The notes under the pieces were generated by a model, which had not been told where the DNA came from, searched no databases, and saw nothing but the letters and a program-made list of their open reading frames with translations. A stretch of 64,000 nt of DNA. Source: Paenibacillus rhizosphaerae (GTDB lineage: Bacteria; Bacillota; Bacilli; Paenibacillales; Paenibacillaceae). The stretch spans positions 930,001 to 994,000 of the forward strand of contig NZ_JACHXJ010000001.1 of the NCBI RefSeq assembly GCF_014192015.1, in the 5' to 3' direction. This document shows positions 38,284 to 47,189 of the stretch, one piece after another (position 1 is the first letter of the stretch; the number at the start of each line of letters is the position of its first letter). The position numbers and the translations under genes were made by a program.

Positions 38284-38408
38284 ATGTGGACCCTCTCCAT
38301 GTCATCCGTCGTCCCTTTGCTCATAGCGGCAATCAGCTTATCACGCAATTGCACAGGTGAGTAAGGGCATGATCACATATTTGATTACCATCCACAAAGC
38401 ATACGTTG

Positions 38409-38459
38409 TTGACAATCCGGTCAAACGTATGCTAATTTTATTTCTATAAATTTAGAAAT
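38409..38459 (+). promoter_or_regulatory. ArsR-type gene promoter with operator 1
   Basis: TTGACA at 38409 and TAATTT at 38433 (18 bases apart) precede a perfect inverted repeat, ATTTCTA-N6-TAGAAAT (38440-38459). The same repeat with the same spacer length occurs before the MFS gene at 38780. Confidence 0.75.
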
Positions 38460-38485
38460 ACGAAATCAGGAAGGAGGAGCGGGAT

Positions 38486-38764
38486 ATGAACGAAGATGTG
38501 GAGTCCAAGCAAGCCGTTAAAATATACAAGGCGCTGGGCGAACCGACGCGTTTGAAAGTGGCGATGATCCTGTCCCGGGAAGGTGAAGCCTGCTGTTCCA
38601 CGCTCGGGAGCAAGCTGGAAACCGTAGCCGACTCCACGCTGTCCCACCATCTGAAGCAGCTGGCAGAGAGCGGTCTGCTGGATTCGCGGAAAGAAGGCAC
38701 CTTTATTTTCTACTGCCTGAACCGTGAGGTTGCGCAAAAATATGCACCGTTTTTGTTAAACTAA
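38486..38764 (+). CDS. ArsR/SmtB-family regulator
   Basis: The 92-residue winged-helix repressor has a recognition helix in DSTLSHHLKQLAESGLL and a beta-hairpin wing (RKEGTFIFYCL). Cys residues at EACCST lie where some ArsR members bind metals or thiol-reactive compounds, but no full metal site can be assigned. It precedes a drug-type MFS gene. Identical operators in front of both suggest it represses itself and the transporter. Confidence 0.92.
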   Translation: MNEDVESKQAVKIYKALGEPTRLKVAMILSREGEACCSTLGSKLETVADSTLSHHLKQLAESGLLDSRKEGTFIFYCLNREVAQKYAPFLLN

Positions 38765-38779
38765 TTTTTTTTGCCCATT

Positions 38780-38799
38780 ATTTCTATGATTGTAGAAAT
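38780..38799. promoter_or_regulatory. ArsR operator 2 before the MFS gene
   Basis: ATTTCTA-N6-TAGAAAT repeats the arms and spacing of operator 1. It lies between the regulator and the transporter, so the MFS gene has its own controlled promoter or a second repression point. Confidence 0.75.
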
Positions 38800-38834
38800 A
38801 TAAAAATATTATTCAAAGGAGTTTGATTGCATTT

Positions 38835-40004
38835 ATGACCAGAACATGGAAGATTTACATTTTGGCTATCATCAGCTTTTTGGTGGGCACATCGGAATAC
38901 ATCGTTTCCGGTATTTTGGATAAAATTGCGGATACGATGGGCATTTCACTCGTTGCCGCGGGACAGCTGATTACCGTATTCTCGCTGACGTACGCGATCG
39001 CCACGCCAGTTCTCATGGCCTTGACGGCGAGATGGGACCGCCGCAGGCTGATGATCACGGCCCTTGGCGTTTTCGTTGCCGCCAACATCTTATCGTTTGT
39101 GCTGCCCGGATATGAACTGCTACTGGCGTCACGCGTGCTGATGGCGCTTGGAGCGGGAATGGTCGTCGTCACGGCGCTTAGCATCGCGGCCAAAATTGCG
39201 CCTGAAGGCAAGCAGGCAGGCTCTTTAGCGACCGTCATCATGGGCTTTACGGCTTCGCTCATCATCGGCGTGCCGCTCGGAAGAATGGTCGCGGCTGCTT
39301 TTGGCTGGAAAGCGGTATTTATCGGGATTGCTCTGCTCGGAATTGTCGCGATGCTTATCATTTCGGTGACTATCCCGCGGATTCAGGGAGACGCGCATGT
39401 GCCTCTTCGTCAGCAGTTTTCCCTTCTGAAGAACCCGAAGGTTGCGCTGGGCCTGTCCATCAGTTTCTTCTGGCTGGGCGGCTATTCGGTGGCTTACACG
39501 TATTTGTCCCCTTATCTGCTTCAAATTACCGGATTGCAGGAGAGCCTGCTGAGCACGGCATTGTTAGCTTTTGGCATCGCCAGCCTGGTTGGATCAAAGC
39601 TGGGAGGTTTCAGTGCCGATAAAAAAGGGGTGACCTTCACCCTGTTGAGCGGGATGACCCTTCACGTGATATCCCTGATACTGCTCAGTCTGGCTGGCCA
39701 CTCGGTGTTTGCCGTGTTCGCCATCCTGATCCTGTGGTCATTTGCCGCATGGTCGACAGGTCCGGCACAGCAGTACAATCTGGTCACGATCAAGCCGGAA
39801 TCCTCCGGCGTCATGCTGGGGCTCAACCAATCGATGATGCAGCTGTCCATGGCGGCCGGCGCCGGCATCGGCGGCGTGGTCGTCTCGGGCGTCTCGCTGT
39901 CGGCGGTCACATGGATCGGGGCCGTGGGCGTACTGATCGCGATGCTGGCGCTGCTCGGCTTGAATCAGCTGTCCGCACGGCGAAAGGTTGCGGCGGCGGA
40001 ATAA
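38835..40004 (+). CDS. MFS efflux transporter (DHA1, AraJ/sugar-efflux-like)
   Basis: About 389 residues with twelve helices. It has the DHA1 motif LTARWDRRRLMI after helix 2 and a helix-5 motif in GFTASLIIGVPLGRMVAAAFGW. It probably exports a drug or metabolite that the ArsR protein senses. The ATG at 38835 is preferred, because the TTG at 38823 sits almost on the AAGGAG site. Confidence 0.9.
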   Translation: MTRTWKIYILAIISFLVGTSEYIVSGILDKIADTMGISLVAAGQLITVFSLTYAIATPVLMALTARWDRRRLMITALGVFVAANILSFVLPGYELLLASRVLMALGAGMVVVTALSIAAKIAPEGKQAGSLATVIMGFTASLIIGVPLGRMVAAAFGWKAVFIGIALLGIVAMLIISVTIPRIQGDAHVPLRQQFSLLKNPKVALGLSISFFWLGGYSVAYTYLSPYLLQITGLQESLLSTALLAFGIASLVGSKLGGFSADKKGVTFTLLSGMTLHVISLILLSLAGHSVFAVFAILILWSFAAWSTGPAQQYNLVTIKPESSGVMLGLNQSMMQLSMAAGAGIGGVVVSGVSLSAVTWIGAVGVLIAMLALLGLNQLSARRKVAAAE

Positions 40005-40060
40005 CGGAGCGGCTCGTCCACTCCCAAGGAGCAAGAAGCTGCGTATTATTCTAAAAAAGG

Positions 40061-40097
40061 AAAGCGGCCAGTCCTCTTTAGGGACTGACCGCTTTTG
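40061..40097. terminator. Intrinsic terminator between convergent genes
   Basis: AAAGCGGCCAGTCC and GGGACTGACCGCTTTT pair with one mismatch around a six-base loop, followed by T residues on the plus strand. Confidence 0.8.
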
Positions 40098-40103
40098 TTA
40101 TGC

Positions 40104-41333
40104 TCAAACCCATTTGCCTCCGCGGAACACCGGCTCCACCGTGCCGTCCGGCAGTTCACCGTCGATGTTCAGCTGTTCTGAACCGATCATGAAATCGACG
40201 TGCGTCAGGCTGACGTTGCCGCCTTTGGCAAGCAGCTCCTCTTTGCTCATCTTGGTTCCGCCCTCAATATTGACCGGATAGCAGCTCCCGAGCGCGAAAT
40301 GGCAGGAGGCATTTTCGTCCACGCCGGTATTGTAGAAGACACGGTTCATGAGCGAAATCGGCGAGTCATGCGGCACCAGCGCCATTTCGCCGAGATAGGA
40401 CGCGCCTTCATCGGTTTCCAGCAGCGACGTCAGATGCTCGCGGCCTGAAACAGCGTCGTACTCCGTCACTTTTCCGTCTTTGAAGGTTAGCTTGATGCCT
40501 TCCACCAGCCGGCCGTTCAGGTTGAGTGGAAGCGTGCTGGACACCGTGCCGTTAACCCCAGTCCGCAGCGGCATCGTGTAGATTTCCTCCGTCGGCATGT
40601 TCGCCACAAAATACACGCCGTCCTCCTTCAAATCCCCGCCGCCGAGCCACAAATGCCCCTCAGGCATCTCGACCCGCAGGTCCGTGCCTGGTGCACGGTA
40701 GTGCAGGCTCTTATACCGTTTGTCGTTCATGTACTGCTGCCGTTTTTTCAGCTCACCGATATGATCCTGCCAAGCCGCGACGGGATCGCCGCTGTCGACG
40801 CGGTTCATGCGGAATACGGCTTCCCACATAGCCGGGACGCGTTCTTCTTCCGGCAGATCGGCATAAACCTTGTTCGCCCAGGCACGGGTCGGCGCTTTGA
40901 TCAGCGACCAGCTGACCTTGTTGCTGCGTACGTAGGCCTGATACTTCTCGCGGGCCACCGCCGCCGCTTTTACGGCCGTCGATACTTTGGAAGAATCGAT
41001 GCCGCGGAACAGCTCAGGGTCGGGCACTTTGATGTGCAGTACCGCACCGCCGCCTTCGGCGAGCTGCTCCATCATGTCGGCCTGCCACTTCGGATAATAA
41101 GCGAAAGAATCGTCAGGCGCTTGTTCATAGCGAATTCGGGTAATCTTTTCGTCATCCCAATCGACCTGAACGTATTTGGCGCCCGCCTCATAGGCCTTGG
41201 ACACGATCTGCCGCGTGAATTCTACGGTTTCCAGCGGTGACTGCACAAGCAGCACCTGACCGGGCTGGATGTTCACCCCGACCTTGATTACCAGTTCGGC
41301 GTATTTCTCCAGCATTTGTTCAAAATGATCCAT
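40104..41333 (-). CDS. Aminopeptidase, M29 family (AmpS/PepS)
   Basis: This 409-residue metallo-aminopeptidase is cytosolic. Family motifs are VANMPTEEIYTMP (Glu ligand), NASCHFALGSCYP (His ligand) and LTHVDFMIGS (His/Asp ligands near the C-terminus). It releases N-terminal residues from peptides during turnover. It forms a single gene unit sharing a terminator with the convergent MFS gene. Confidence 0.93.
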   Translation of the reverse strand: MDHFEQMLEKYAELVIKVGVNIQPGQVLLVQSPLETVEFTRQIVSKAYEAGAKYVQVDWDDEKITRIRYEQAPDDSFAYYPKWQADMMEQLAEGGGAVLHIKVPDPELFRGIDSSKVSTAVKAAAVAREKYQAYVRSNKVSWSLIKAPTRAWANKVYADLPEEERVPAMWEAVFRMNRVDSGDPVAAWQDHIGELKKRQQYMNDKRYKSLHYRAPGTDLRVEMPEGHLWLGGGDLKEDGVYFVANMPTEEIYTMPLRTGVNGTVSSTLPLNLNGRLVEGIKLTFKDGKVTEYDAVSGREHLTSLLETDEGASYLGEMALVPHDSPISLMNRVFYNTGVDENASCHFALGSCYPVNIEGGTKMSKEELLAKGGNVSLTHVDFMIGSEQLNIDGELPDGTVEPVFRGGKWV

Positions 41334-41541
41334 GATTCAGGTTCCTCCATCGTATGTGAAATGGCATCCTGCCGAGAAAAGAATGTCTGTCTACCAGTGT
41401 ATCGCGATCCATTTCCATGATGCAAGCTTACCGCGACTTCCAACCGCTTTCGGAAAACTTTTTTGTATGCCTGCCGGAGTTTAGGTTTTTTTAAGTTTCG
41501 GCTGATATCGTGTTTGTCATATGAAGGAAGGGAGAATGGAC

Positions 41542-43116
41542 ATGAACAAAGCGGTAAAAAATGTGCTGATCATTTGCGGATGTGTCATCGTGATCGGCGC
41601 AGGGGGAACTTATTTTTATCAAAAAAACGCCAGCGCGACCAAAACGGAAACGGCGACCATTACATATGCCGTCGAGAGGGGCGACCTGTCCAAAACGGTA
41701 ACATCCTCAGGCAATGTGGAGGCACCCGAATCGGTGAATTTAAGCTTCAGCGGAAACTCCAAAGTGACCAAGGTCGGCGTGAGCGTCGGGGAAGCGGTGA
41801 AAAAGGGGCAGCTGCTTGCGACGATGGATGCAACGGCACTGCAAAACGAGCTGCTGTCGGCCCAGGCCAAGTATGACAGCGCAGTCGCGAAGCTGGACAG
41901 CATCCAGGCTGGAACGGACTCCGCCACGTTGAGCGAACAACAAGCCCAGGTGTCCAAGGCGAAGTCCGACCTGGAGAACGCCAAGACGGCGCTTGCGAAT
42001 GCCAAAAAGGCGGCCGATACAACGTACCTGCAGGCGCAGGTGGACAAGGCCAAGGCTGCGGTCATCAGCACGCAGGCCAAGCTGGACGAGGCGAAGAAGG
42101 GGACGGACCAGTCCCAGATTTTATTCGCCCAGGTCGCGGCGGATAATGCCCAGAATGCCTATAAACAAGCGGTATCGCAGCAGAACAATCTGGATCAGCT
42201 GAAAGAAGCGGTCAGCAGTGCCGAATCCCAGGTAGACAGCGCGTCCCATGCTTACGACCAGGCCACTTCACAGCTGGCCAAGCTGCAGGAGGGGCCGGCC
42301 GAAAGCGACGTGGCCAGTGCCAAGGCCGATGTGGCGATGGCACTCGCTGCCTTGAACGATGCCAAGGCCGACGCTGCCGGCGCCAAAATGTATGCACCGT
42401 ACGACGGAATCATTTCCGCCGTGAACGCCAAAGTCGGGGAGACGGTTGCCGGCGACGCTGCTTCGGCCATCTCCATGTACTCTACCGGTGGAAGCTTCCG
42501 GATTTCGGCCTCCATCGACGATACCGATATCACTGATGTGAAGGTCGGCCAGGACGTATATATTACATTTGACGCGCTCACGGGCGTAACGCTGAAAGGC
42601 AAAGTCGTGTCCAAGGCGGTGCTCGGGGAAGCGCAGACCAGCGGTGTCGTGACGTTTCCGGTCGGCATTGAAATCACGGCGGGCCAAGATAACGCAGACA
42701 AGCTGATTCCAGGTATCAGCGCAACGATTGCCATTATTACCGACGGTAAAAAGAATGTCTTGAAAGTGCCTGATGCGGCGATCAAATCGTTTGGCGGGCG
42801 GAAAATCGTCATGGTTGACAAAGGCGGCAAAGAAGAGCAGGTGGAAATTACGACCGGGCTTGATGACGGGGCCAATTCCGAAGTGCTGACCGGATTGTCC
42901 GAGGGCGATAAGGTGACCATTACGATGACGACGACAAAGACGAGCACCGGAACGAGCCAGGGAACCATGGGCGGCTTTGGCGGCATGGGCGGCTTCGGAG
43001 GCATGAACGGAGGCGGCGAGATGCGGCAGTTCAACCGTGGCAGCGGAGCCGGGGGAACACGAGGCAACGGCGGAGGCGGTGCACGCAGCGGCGGAATGGG
43101 AGGTGGCGGACAGTGA
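41542..43116 (+). CDS. Membrane-fusion/adaptor protein, YknX/MacA-like
   Basis: The protein of about 524 residues has an N-terminal membrane anchor (about 7-25) and a split biotinyl-lipoyl domain ([28 protein letters not shown], in two halves). A long coiled coil (about 95-260) and beta-barrel domains follow. The C-terminal ~55 residues are Gly-rich ([12 protein letters not shown]). It is the extracytoplasmic adaptor of an ABC export system whose ATPase and permease follow directly. The ATG at 41542 is seven bases after GGGAG. The coiled coil is long for a Gram-positive adaptor. Confidence 0.9.
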   Translation: MNKAVKNVLIICGCVIVIGAGGTYFYQKNASATKTETATITYAVERGDLSKTVTSSGNVEAPESVNLSFSGNSKVTKVGVSVGEAVKKGQLLATMDATALQNELLSAQAKYDSAVAKLDSIQAGTDSATLSEQQAQVSKAKSDLENAKTALANAKKAADTTYLQAQVDKAKAAVISTQAKLDEAKKGTDQSQILFAQVAADNAQNAYKQAVSQQNNLDQLKEAVSSAESQVDSASHAYDQATSQLAKLQEGPAESDVASAKADVAMALAALNDAKADAAGAKMYAPYDGIISAVNAKVGETVAGDAASAISMYSTGGSFRISASIDDTDITDVKVGQDVYITFDALTGVTLKGKVVSKAVLGEAQTSGVVTFPVGIEITAGQDNADKLIPGISATIAIITDGKKNVLKVPDAAIKSFGGRKIVMVDKGGKEEQVEITTGLDDGANSEVLTGLSEGDKVTITMTTTKTSTGTSQGTMGGFGGMGGFGGMNGGGEMRQFNRGSGAGGTRGNGGGGARSGGMGGGGQ

Positions 43117-43805
43117 TCACTTTTGATCAAGTGAAGAAGGTCTATGCATTGGGTGAAAATGAGGTGCAGGCGCTGAAGGGGGTCACCCTTCAAATCGATG
43201 AGCGGGAGTTTGTCTCGATTATGGGACCGTCAGGCTCAGGAAAATCGACTATGATGAACGTGATCGGGTGCCTGGATAAACCGACTTCCGGCAAGTACGT
43301 GCTGGACGGCATCGACATTGGCTCAGCATCGGCCAAGCAGCTGTCGGAGGTGCGCAACCGGAAGATCGGCTTCGTTTTCCAAAACTTTAACCTGCTCAAA
43401 CGAACCTCGGCGATCGAAAACGTCGAGCTTCCGATGCTGTATGCGGGTAAAAATAAAAAGGAGCGGCGTGAGAAGGCCGAGTACTGCCTGGAGCTGGTCG
43501 GCCTGGAAACGCGGATGCATCACAGGCCGAATGAGCTCTCCGGGGGACAGCAGCAGCGCGTGGCCATCGCCCGCGCCTTGAGTAACGACCCGGCCATTAT
43601 ATTGGCGGACGAGCCGACAGGCAACCTGGATACGGCGTCATCCGAGGAAATCATGGGCATATTCCGCAGATTGAACGAACAGGGGCATACGATCGTCATC
43701 GTCACCCACGAACCGGACATCGCCGCCCATACGAAACGGGTCATTTGGTTCCGCGATGGCCTCATCGAGACGGACCGGCTGAATACGGAGCGTGAGCGGG
43801 TATGA
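43113..43805 (+). CDS. ABC transporter ATP-binding protein, YknY/MacB-type
   Basis: This 230-residue ATPase has Walker [10 protein letters not shown], signature LSGGQQQR, Walker [10 protein letters not shown] and the switch His in VTHEPD. It belongs to the LolD/MacB group that powers mechanotransmission-type exporters. GTG start; its first bases overlap the adaptor stop codon, and its stop overlaps the permease start (ATGA). All three genes are translationally coupled. Confidence 0.93.
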   Translation: MITFDQVKKVYALGENEVQALKGVTLQIDEREFVSIMGPSGSGKSTMMNVIGCLDKPTSGKYVLDGIDIGSASAKQLSEVRNRKIGFVFQNFNLLKRTSAIENVELPMLYAGKNKKERREKAEYCLELVGLETRMHHRPNELSGGQQQRVAIARALSNDPAIILADEPTGNLDTASSEEIMGIFRRLNEQGHTIVIVTHEPDIAAHTKRVIWFRDGLIETDRLNTERERV

Positions 43806-45033
43806 ATGTGGGGGAACTGCTGCGTATTTCAATCCGAAGCCTACGGTCCAATATGCTGCGGTCCTTCCTGACGATGCTGGGAATCATCATCGGGGTGGCG
43901 ACCGTGATTGCCATGATTTCCATCGGGCAGGGGACCAGCAAGCAGGTGACGAGCCAAATCCAGAGCCTGGGTTCCAATCTGATTACGGTTACTGCAGGCT
44001 CGGGGTCGTCAACCGGCGCAGCGGCAGGAGGCAGCCAAGGCGGAAGCACGGGGAGACTGAATATTTCGGACGTTGACCCGATATCCAAAATCGATACCGT
44101 AAAGTATGTTGCGCCGGTCACGCAGGTGAGTGCGCAGCTCCTGAACGGCTCGAACACAGCTTCCACCACGACTATTGGCTCGACGCCGAGCTATGCCGAC
44201 ATCAAGTCATGGGAGACGGACATCGGACGTTTCTTTACGGAGGATGAAGTCAATGACCGGGCGAAGGTCGTGGTCCTTGGTGCGACGACGGCGGAAACGC
44301 TATTTGGTGAAGCGGGCTTCGATGCGGTCGGCAGCATGATCAAAATCAACAATATCCCATTTCGGGTCATCGGTGTGCTCAAAGCCAAGGGATCTTCGGG
44401 AACGGTTGACCAGGACGACACGGTTATTGCGCCGATCACAACGGTTCAGTCCCGGTTTCAGACCGGGAGCTCCCGGAGCAGCGTCCGGCAAATTTTGGTC
44501 GAAGCCAAATCCACCGACGTGATCAACAGCACCATGGCGCTGATCCAGTATACGATGCGTCAAAGCCATAAACTCGGCGGGGCCGACGATGATTTCAGGG
44601 TTCAAAGCCAGGAGGATGTCATTCCTCCGCCGAAAGTGTCACCCAAACGCTGACCCTGTTTCTTGGCGGCGTGGCGGCGATATCTTTGCTGGTCGGCGGG
44701 ATCGGCATCATGAACATTATGCTGGTGTCCGTTACGGAACGGACGCGGGAGATCGGTATCCGGAAGGCGATCGGGGCCAAGGAAGGGACGATTCTCTCGC
44801 AGTTTCTCTTTGAGTCGGTTACCTTGGCTATCCTGGGTGGCGTAATCGGCGTCATCCTTGGCTTCGGCGGCTCCAAGTTCGTCGGCAGGCTGATGGACGT
44901 GACCACTGCGGTGTCCATGAACTCCGTTCTGCTTGCGGTCGGGTTTTCAGCCTGCATCGGCATCGTATTCGGCGTATTCCCGGCCAGACAGGCCGCCAAG
45001 CTGGATCCGATCGAGGCGCTGCGGTACGAATAG
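43802..45033 (+). pseudogene. MacB/YknZ-type ABC permease with a one-base frameshift
   Basis: The first frame encodes the N-terminal helix (RSNMLRSFLTMLGIIIGVATVIAMISIG) and the extracytoplasmic domain. It then runs into a stop at 44653. The remainder continues in another frame from about 44626: SSAESVTQTLTLFLGG, then ISLLVGGIGIMNIML and a proper end at 45033 (ARQAAKLDPIEALRYE). Deletion of one base near 44624 (ATTCC for an expected ATTTCC) explains the break. The whole would be about 410 residues, normal for the family. No slippery heptamer is seen. A true inactivating mutation or an assembly error are both possible. Confidence 0.85.
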
Positions 45034-45103
45034 GATTCCGTTTGCGATGGGCGTGTTTATCTATAACGGATATTGGCCGTTTGAAACATCGTGTAGCAAG
45101 AGA

Positions 45104-45156
45104 AAAAAAGGGCATTACACCGAATCATGTTCGGCGGAATGCCCTCTTTCCTTTTC
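45104..45156. terminator. Bidirectional terminator between the permease gene and folD
   Basis: A long interrupted stem (GGGCATT..CCGAA with TTCGG..GAATGCCC) has A/T-runs on both sides, serving both convergent genes. Confidence 0.8.
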
Positions 45157-45237
45157 TGCAGCCATTCACGGATCAATGATACCGAGAATGGCTTTATTTG
45201 AGTGTGCCTGGAATATCGGGTTCAACGGCTACCGGGT

Positions 45238-46083
45238 TTATCCCAGCTGTTTTTCCGCCGCATCCACCGTGTGCTTCAGCAGCATGGCGATGGTTACCGG
45301 GCCGACACCCGCAGGCACGGGAGTAATGGCGCTCGCTTTTTTCAGACACGCCTCATAATCGACGTCCCCGATATTTCCTTCATTGTAGCCCGCGTCCAGG
45401 ATGACGGCTCCGTCCTGAACCCAATCCCCCTGAATGAATTTGGGTTTGCCTACTGCGGCAACGACGATCTCTGCCCGGGACACGATATCACCCAGGCCTT
45501 TCGTTCTGGAATGGCAGATCGTGACCGTGGCATTGCGGTTGAGGAGCATCAGTGAGACGGGCTTGCCGAGAATCGGGCTTCGGCCGACGACAACGGCGTG
45601 CTTGCCTTCTACAGGAATCCGGTAGTAATCCAGGATGGCGATGATGGCCGCCGGGGTGCAGGAAGGATAGGCCGCAAAGCCGAAAGCGTTCTGGGCGAAT
45701 CCCAGCGTGGTGACGCCGTCGACGTCTTTTTCAATAGCGATCGCGTCGAAAGCAGCTCTTTCATCAATCTGATGGGGTACCGGATGCTGCAGCAGAATCC
45801 CATGAACGTTCGGGTCGGCGTTAAGCTTTTGGATTTCACGGATGAGCTCCTCGGTGGTCGTTCCCGCATCCAGCGTGATTTTGAGCGATTCCATCCCCAG
45901 CCGTCTGCAGGCATTGCCTTTCATGCGCACGTAAGTGGCCGAGGCCGGGTCGTCGCCTACCAAAATCGTCGCCAGGCAGGGGGTAATTCCTTGCTCGGAC
46001 AGCCGTTTCACCCTGTTGGCCAGTTCGTCCTTAATATCCTGCGCCACGCGCGCCCCGTCCAAAATCAGCGTTTGTTCTGTCAT
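45238..46083 (-). CDS. folD: Divergent FolD: methylene-THF dehydrogenase/cyclohydrolase
   Basis: This 281-residue cytosolic enzyme interconverts 5,10-methylene-THF and 10-formyl-THF. Catalytic residues are kept: YVRMK (Tyr and Lys), GILLQHPVP (Gln) and EKDVDG (Asp). The NADP site reads VVVGRSPILGKP and ATVTICHSRT. It departs from typical FolD at CTPAAIIAILDYY (usually CTPxG) and LLQHPVP (usually VQLPLP), so it may be a second, specialised copy. A ZTP riboswitch with terminator controls it, linking it to purine-precursor or folate stress. AAAGGAG precedes the ATG. Confidence 0.9.
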   Translation of the reverse strand: MTEQTLILDGARVAQDIKDELANRVKRLSEQGITPCLATILVGDDPASATYVRMKGNACRRLGMESLKITLDAGTTTEELIREIQKLNADPNVHGILLQHPVPHQIDERAAFDAIAIEKDVDGVTTLGFAQNAFGFAAYPSCTPAAIIAILDYYRIPVEGKHAVVVGRSPILGKPVSLMLLNRNATVTICHSRTKGLGDIVSRAEIVVAAVGKPKFIQGDWVQDGAVILDAGYNEGNIGDVDYEACLKKASAITPVPAGVGPVTIAMLLKHTVDAAEKQLG

Positions 46084-46117
46084 GTCTGCATCTCCTTTAA
46101 ATGATAATAAGGTTCAG

Positions 46118-46156
46118 AAAAACATAAAGAGGCAAGGGGAAATTCCCCTTACCTCT
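46118..46156 (-). terminator. Riboswitch expression-platform terminator
   Basis: On the minus strand AGAGGTAAGGGGAA pairs with TTCCCCTTGCCTCT (one G-U pair), followed by TTTATGTTTTT. It starts at the last aptamer bases, so ligand binding can compete with its formation. Confidence 0.85.
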
Positions 46157-46234
46157 GCCCAGGCGTACGGCTGTTTATATCCATGTGCTCCCTCATGGTT
46201 CATCCCATGTTTCCGCCAGTTGCACACAGTCCAT
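46156..46234 (-). promoter_or_regulatory. ZTP (pfl) riboswitch aptamer upstream of folD
   Basis: The minus strand shows the conserved aptamer elements in order: GUGCAACUGGCG, a CAUGG/CCAUG stem-loop, GGGAGCAC (pairing back with GUGC), and GCCG followed by CGCCUGGGCA. This is the ZTP/pfl motif known upstream of folate and purine genes. Binding of ZMP/ZTP should prevent the adjoining terminator and turn folD on. No other riboswitch class fits. Confidence 0.88.
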
Positions 46235-46243
46235 CTATGTAGA

Positions 46244-46272
46244 ATGATACCTTATTGCGCTTACGGGCACAA
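46244..46272 (-). promoter_or_regulatory. Promoter of the ZTP riboswitch-folD transcript
   Basis: TTGTGC and TATCAT on the minus strand are 17 bases apart and would start RNA just before the aptamer. Confidence 0.6.
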
Positions 46273-46304
46273 TGGGGAGTTTTAAAGAATGATGCGGATG
46301 CTTC

Positions 46305-46919
46305 TTATGTGCTGCCGTTTCTTTTAAACACGATGTAATCCATCTTAGCCTCGACGAGAACCATTAACTGCTGCGCCATATAGGACGCCGTGTATTTAAA
46401 ATTAACCTCTGCCCAGTGCATAATTACGCCTACCGTGGCCGACATCCGGTAGCTCAGCATAATTTCGTAGTCGACCGGCGGATCGGTGGGTTCCATCTCG
46501 ATATGCATATCCTTGCGCATCGACTCCCTGAGTCTGTCGTACATGTCCATCGCCAGCTTGCCGCGTTCGACCCGCGATAAGGCCAGGAACACATCTTTAT
46601 GCTGTTCGATATGCTCAAACAAACGCAGCCCCGAGGGGTAAGTCATGGAGGCTTCAATTTGCTCCAGGCCCACATAAGGCTCGACGAGCAATTCAGCGAT
46701 GCCTTGCAGAAACTCGTCGTGGATTTCCTTGAGCAGGTCTTCCTTGCTGACAAAATGTTTGTAAAAGGTACCCCGGTTGTAGTCTGCACGGGCCGCGATG
46801 TCCATAATAGTAACCGAATCGAAGCCTTTATCGAGAATTAAGGAAACGAGTGCGGATTTGAGCGCCTGCCGGGTTCTTCTGGCTCTGCGGTCAAGAACTT
46901 GTTCGTCTGTCAAATGCAA
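46305..46919 (-). CDS. TetR-family regulator (TTG start)
   Basis: About 204 residues. The helix-turn-helix reads SVTIMDIAARADYNRGTFYKHFVSKEDLL, in two helices near residues 35-62, followed by a helical ligand domain of the TetR_C group with a conserved central RVERGKLAMDMYDRL. An ATG at 46946 directly abuts a TATAAT promoter element, so it would lie upstream of the RNA start. A GGAGG at 46924-46928 instead serves TTG codons at 46919 or 46913. It diverges from a short-chain dehydrogenase gene, its probable target. Confidence 0.85.
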   Translation of the reverse strand: MHLTDEQVLDRRARRTRQALKSALVSLILDKGFDSVTIMDIAARADYNRGTFYKHFVSKEDLLKEIHDEFLQGIAELLVEPYVGLEQIEASMTYPSGLRLFEHIEQHKDVFLALSRVERGKLAMDMYDRLRESMRKDMHIEMEPTDPPVDYEIMLSYRMSATVGVIMHWAEVNFKYTASYMAQQLMVLVEAKMDYIVFKRNGST

Positions 46920-46946
46920 TCTGCCTCCAGCTTGTCGTTTCTTCAT

Positions 46947-46974
46947 ATTATAGCGCAAGTGGGATCGCTGCCAA
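46947..46974 (-). promoter_or_regulatory. Promoter of the TetR gene
   Basis: TTGGCA and a consensus TATAAT on the minus strand are 16 bases apart. The element overlaps the apparent upstream ATG, which places the real start downstream. Confidence 0.65.
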
Positions 46975-47063
46975 AATGCAGAAAGTCGTCAACAAAATGA
47001 AGGCCAGTGTTCAAGATCATCATCGTTCGGGGACAGATCTGGGCAATCTGTTGGATAGGTGAC

Positions 47064-47096
47064 ATTGTTTTAAACTTTGATTATTGTGTAAACAAT
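47064..47096. promoter_or_regulatory. Inverted repeat between TetR and dehydrogenase genes
   Basis: ATTGTTT at 47064 and AAACAAT at 47090 are perfect 7-bp arms. The inner palindrome ATTGT-GTAA-ACAAT lies at 47083-47096. This is a plausible operator for the divergent pair. Confidence 0.45.
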
Positions 47097-47189
47097 TAGT
47101 TGGGGTGTAACCTGTAGATGTAGCAATTATGAGGGATTGAAGCCCGTACAGCATTTATAAACTATGTTGCAAAGGAAGCGATTTCAGTC

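Noticed and set aside
42252..43193. Pro-rich minus-strand frame opposite the YknX-like gene
   Set aside because: The Pro runs are the complement of the Gly-rich tail of the adaptor, and no ribosome site precedes it.
44624..44660. Programmed frameshift in the MacB-like permease
   Set aside because: No slippery heptamer, stimulatory hairpin or internal ribosome site is visible, and the family does not use recoding.
46118..46250. THF riboswitch upstream of folD
   Set aside because: The conserved THF aptamer blocks are absent, while all ZTP aptamer elements are present in order.
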